Below are positions 62,104-64,000 of a stretch of DNA of 64,000 bases, piece by piece. A program made the translations under genes and the position numbers. Below the pieces are notes generated by a model, which made no database searches, was not told the origin of the DNA, and saw only the letters and a program-made list of their open reading frames with translations. The stretch spans positions 1,694,679 through 1,758,678 of the forward strand of contig DS995276.1 of the NCBI GenBank assembly GCA_000156115.1, given 5' to 3'. How positions within the stretch are numbered: position 1 is the stretch's first letter; every line of letters begins with the position of its first letter. Origin of the DNA: Rhodobacteraceae bacterium HTCC2083 (GTDB taxonomy: Bacteria > Pseudomonadota > Alphaproteobacteria > Rhodobacterales > Rhodobacteraceae).

Positions 62104-62622
62104 ATGACACTGAAACTGAAAACGACACTCGCAGCAATCGCCCTTAGCATGACAACAGGTGCAACAGCTCAGGCTGCGAATATTGTCGAAACCGCTGTCG
62201 GCGATGAGCGCTTTTCCACGCTGGTCGCGGCGGTGCAGGCGGCAGGTCTTGCAGAAACACTGTCCGGCCCTGGGCCTTTCACAGTGTATGCGCCTGTGAA
62301 CGACGCGTTCGCCGCACTTCCTGAGGGCACAGTCGAGACGCTTTTACAGCCGGAGAACAAAGGGCAGTTGACGGATATTCTGTTGTACCATGTAGATGAT
62401 CGCAAGTTGGCAGCGTCAGATTTCCCGAGTGGCTCAAACTATTTCAAGCCAGTTTTGGCGAGCGAACGTCTTTGCATCAGCGCCAGCAGTGGCGGTGTGA
62501 AAATTTCAGATGGCACAGGCGAGATGGCAAATGTGATCATCGCGGACATTATGACCGACAATGGCGTTATTCATGTGATCGACAAAGTGTTATTGCCCGG
62601 TACGCGACCAGCGTGTCACTAG
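62104..62622 (+). CDS. Fasciclin (FAS1) domain protein
   Basis: A 172-residue exported protein. The signal peptide (MTLKLKTTLAAIALSMTTGATAQA) precedes one FAS1 domain (NIVETAVGDERFSTLVAAVQAAGLAETLSGPGPFTVYAPVNDAFAALPEGTVETLL, LLYHV, IADIMTDNGVIHVIDKVLLP). FAS1 domains mediate adhesion or surface binding. It is preceded by a good AAGGAGA site and followed by a bidirectional terminator. Confidence 0.94.
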   Translation: MTLKLKTTLAAIALSMTTGATAQAANIVETAVGDERFSTLVAAVQAAGLAETLSGPGPFTVYAPVNDAFAALPEGTVETLLQPENKGQLTDILLYHVDDRKLAASDFPSGSNYFKPVLASERLCISASSGGVKISDGTGEMANVIIADIMTDNGVIHVIDKVLLPGTRPACH

Positions 62623-62654
62623 TTGTATTGGCGCAATAACGCGCCAAACAAAAA

Positions 62655-62682
62655 AGGCCTCGCCGGATTTCGAGCGAGGCCT
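62655..62682. terminator. Bidirectional terminator between the fasciclin and BMP genes
   Basis: Stem AGGCCTCGC/GCGAGGCCT (62655-62663 and 62674-62682) with a ten-base loop is followed by TTTTTTGTTTGG on the minus strand and TTCGCG on the plus strand. It mainly serves the BMP gene. Confidence 0.9.
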
Positions 62683-62707
62683 TTCGCGTTTTCATCCAAG
62701 CAAAAGC

Positions 62708-63781
62708 TTAGTTCGGAATGTCGCCTGTGATGCCTTCAACGTAAAAGGACATGCCAGCCAATGTGCCGTCATCTGCTGTTTCACCTTCAGCCAACCATGC
62801 AGAGCCGTCCTGCTTATTGATCGGGCCAGTAAAGGCGTGGTAGCTGCCATCTTTCAGATCTTCGATCATCTGCAGCGCTTCTGCGCGCACGTCAGTAGGG
62901 ATTTTGTCGGACATATCAGCGAATGCAACCATGCCTTCCTTGATACCGTGCCATGTGTTCTGGCTTCCCCATGTACCATCCATCACAGCTTGCGTGCGCT
63001 CGATGTAGTAGGGTGCCCAGTCGTCAATGATCGATGTCAGCTGGGCATTTGGACCCGCTGCAATCATGTCGGAAGCCTGACCAAACGCGAGAATACCTGC
63101 TTCTTCCGCCTTGAGCATCGGAGCTGTTGTATCCGTGTGCTGCATCAGAATGTCAGCGCCTTGGTTGATCAGCGCTTCGGCAGCGTCTGCTTCCTTAGCG
63201 GCATCTTCCCATGTGTAGACCCAAACAACGGAGAACTCGACATCTGGGTTCACGCGCTTGGCGTGAAGATAGGCAGAGTTGATGCCACGAATAACTTCTG
63301 GAATTGGGAAGGAAGCAATGTAGCCGACCTTGTTGGTTTTGGTCATCTTACCAGCGATATGCCCGATAACAGCGCGACCCTCATAGAAACGCGCGGAATA
63401 GGAGGAGACGTTTTCAGACTGCCTGTAGCCTGTTGCGTGCTCGAACTTCACATCTGGGAATTTTTTGGCAACGTTGATTGTTGGATCCATGTAGCCGAAG
63501 GAGGTTGTGAAAATCAGATCCGCACCGGAGAGCGCCATTTGCGTCATCACACGCTCTGAATCTGCACCTTCTGGCACTTTTTCTTGAAAGACGGTTTCGA
63601 CCTTGTCGCCGAAAGCCTCTTCAACCGCGAGGCGGCCGTTGTTGTGCTCGGTTGTCCAGCCGCCGTCACCGACGGGGCCAACAAAGACGAAACCAACTTT
63701 GGTTTTGTCTTCTGCCATTGCCGTTCCGCTAAATGCCAGTGCAACAGCTGCTGCGCTCGCGAGAAGTGTTCTGCGTTTCAT
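62708..63781 (-). CDS. BMP-family ABC transporter substrate-binding protein
   Basis: Periplasmic nucleoside-type binding protein of about 357 residues. The start at 63781 (MKRRTLLASAAAVALAFSGTAMA) has an AGGGGG site and starts a signal peptide. The mature protein shows KVGFVFVGPVGDGGWTTEHNNGRLAVEEAFG, ADLIFTTSFGYMDPTINVAKKFPDVKFEHATGY, SARFYEGRAVIGHIAGKMT and LINQGADILMQHTDTTAP. BMP proteins bind purine nucleosides or similar ligands. Next to a permease (below), it belongs to an importer that continues past the right edge. Confidence 0.95.
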   Translation of the reverse strand: MKRRTLLASAAAVALAFSGTAMAEDKTKVGFVFVGPVGDGGWTTEHNNGRLAVEEAFGDKVETVFQEKVPEGADSERVMTQMALSGADLIFTTSFGYMDPTINVAKKFPDVKFEHATGYRQSENVSSYSARFYEGRAVIGHIAGKMTKTNKVGYIASFPIPEVIRGINSAYLHAKRVNPDVEFSVVWVYTWEDAAKEADAAEALINQGADILMQHTDTTAPMLKAEEAGILAFGQASDMIAAGPNAQLTSIIDDWAPYYIERTQAVMDGTWGSQNTWHGIKEGMVAFADMSDKIPTDVRAEALQMIEDLKDGSYHAFTGPINKQDGSAWLAEGETADDGTLAGMSFYVEGITGDIPN

Positions 63782-63819
63782 AGAATGCATCCCCCTGTGG
63801 ATGTTTTGTTTTGCCGCTC

Positions 63820-64000
63820 CTAGCGAGAGGCGTGGAAAATTTTGCCCAAAGCGGCAGGAGCACCATGATTCCCGCGCGCAGAGATAATAACAAGCACCGT
63901 AATAGTTATCAGATAGGGCGACATCGACAAGACCTCGATAGGCACCTTGGCTCCGGCGGCTTGGAGATTCAGCTGCAAAACTGTGACGCCGCCGAAAAGA
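63820..64000 (-). CDS. ABC transporter permease, BMP system (partial, C-terminal end)
   Basis: The minus strand reads LFGGVTVLQLNLQAAGAKVPIEVLSMSPYLITITVLVIISARGNHGAPAALGKIFHASR and then TAG at 63822-63820. This matches the last helix and end of the inner-membrane permease of BMP-type nucleoside importers (SPYLITIxVLV, GAPAALGxxF). The upstream part is outside the window. It precedes the substrate-binding gene by 39 bases, so they form an operon. Confidence 0.8.
   Translation of the reverse strand, partial: LFGGVTVLQLNLQAAGAKVPIEVLSMSPYLITITVLVIISARGNHGAPAALGKIFHASR

Noticed and set aside
1-64000. CRISPR array, prophage or polyketide/NRPS cluster
   Set aside because: No direct repeats with spacers, phage structural genes or large modular synthases were seen anywhere in the window.

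Overview
The window looks like a chromosomal segment of an alphaproteobacterium of the order Rhodobacterales (Roseobacter type). The evidence is gene content and order: murA followed by a DUF2948 gene, hisD and a UPF0262 gene; hisS-hisZ-hisG with short-form HisG; lgt-midA-pgeF; hisC-tyrA; a B12-dependent ribonucleotide reductase; a long methylsuccinyl-CoA dehydrogenase; and phaA/phaB. Base composition looks moderate (not counted). Most genes are close-packed with 1-8 bp overlaps. TAA, TAG and TGA all occur as ordinary stops.

Layout. 1-7119: exopolysaccharide (EPS) locus with an acyltransferase entering from the left edge, a CysE-like acetyltransferase, two GT4 glycosyltransferases, a Wzy/ligase-like membrane protein and an ExoY-type priming transferase with a hexanucleotide repeat just ahead of its start. 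7849-14555: drug/metabolite exporter, tRNA-Thr(GGU), murA-DUF2948, a broken DUF1772 gene, hisD-UPF0262-phosphatase, and a TetR regulator with two matching operators beside a truncated SRPBCC gene. 14713-21942: methylsuccinyl-CoA dehydrogenase, TauE/SafE permease, an ABC exporter pair, a repeat-bearing lipoprotein and SlyX. 22050-28155: hisS-hisZ-hisG, DUF1489 and nrdJ. 28200-30290: a decayed accessory island with an IS1111-type remnant, a hemN fragment, a Crp/Fnr fragment, a carboxymuconolactone decarboxylase-like gene and an internally deleted IS5-family element. 30578-34470: a MarR-like domain fused to ATP sulfurylase/APS kinase, trxB and an Lrp regulator. 34472-43020: Hint protein, pgeF-midA-lgt, ubiK, ybjN, proC, csaA-like, a hydroxyacid dehydrogenase, tdk, and a gene interrupted by an in-frame amber codon. 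43098-47642: phaB, phaA, an EAL-domain protein, tag and rpsD. 47692-49608: an IS110-family element and an atypical hypothetical gene. 49693-56031: hisC-tyrA-extensin, an SH3 protein, a second hydroxyacid dehydrogenase and ggt. 56136-64000: a frameshifted gene, an FAD/GcvT oxidoreductase, small membrane proteins, GH25 lysozyme, DUF938, a broken membrane-protein gene, a fasciclin protein, and a BMP-type substrate-binding protein with the end of its permease.

How it fits together. PhaA and PhaB make 3-hydroxybutyryl-CoA, which feeds polyhydroxybutyrate or the ethylmalonyl-CoA pathway, where the methylsuccinyl-CoA dehydrogenase acts. The EPS genes, the EAL protein and the MarR-APS synthase fusion may touch surface polysaccharide or biofilm control; that link is inference.

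The most notable theme is gene decay. At least six loci carry nonsense codons, frameshifts or truncations, and several stops look like TGG to TAG/TGA changes. The best candidates for something new are the fused MarR/ATP sulfurylase/APS kinase, the repeat at exoY, the structured 3' tail of the IS110 element, the in-frame amber gene and the paired ATACG-N4-CGTAT operators. I did not recognise a wholly undescribed multigene system.
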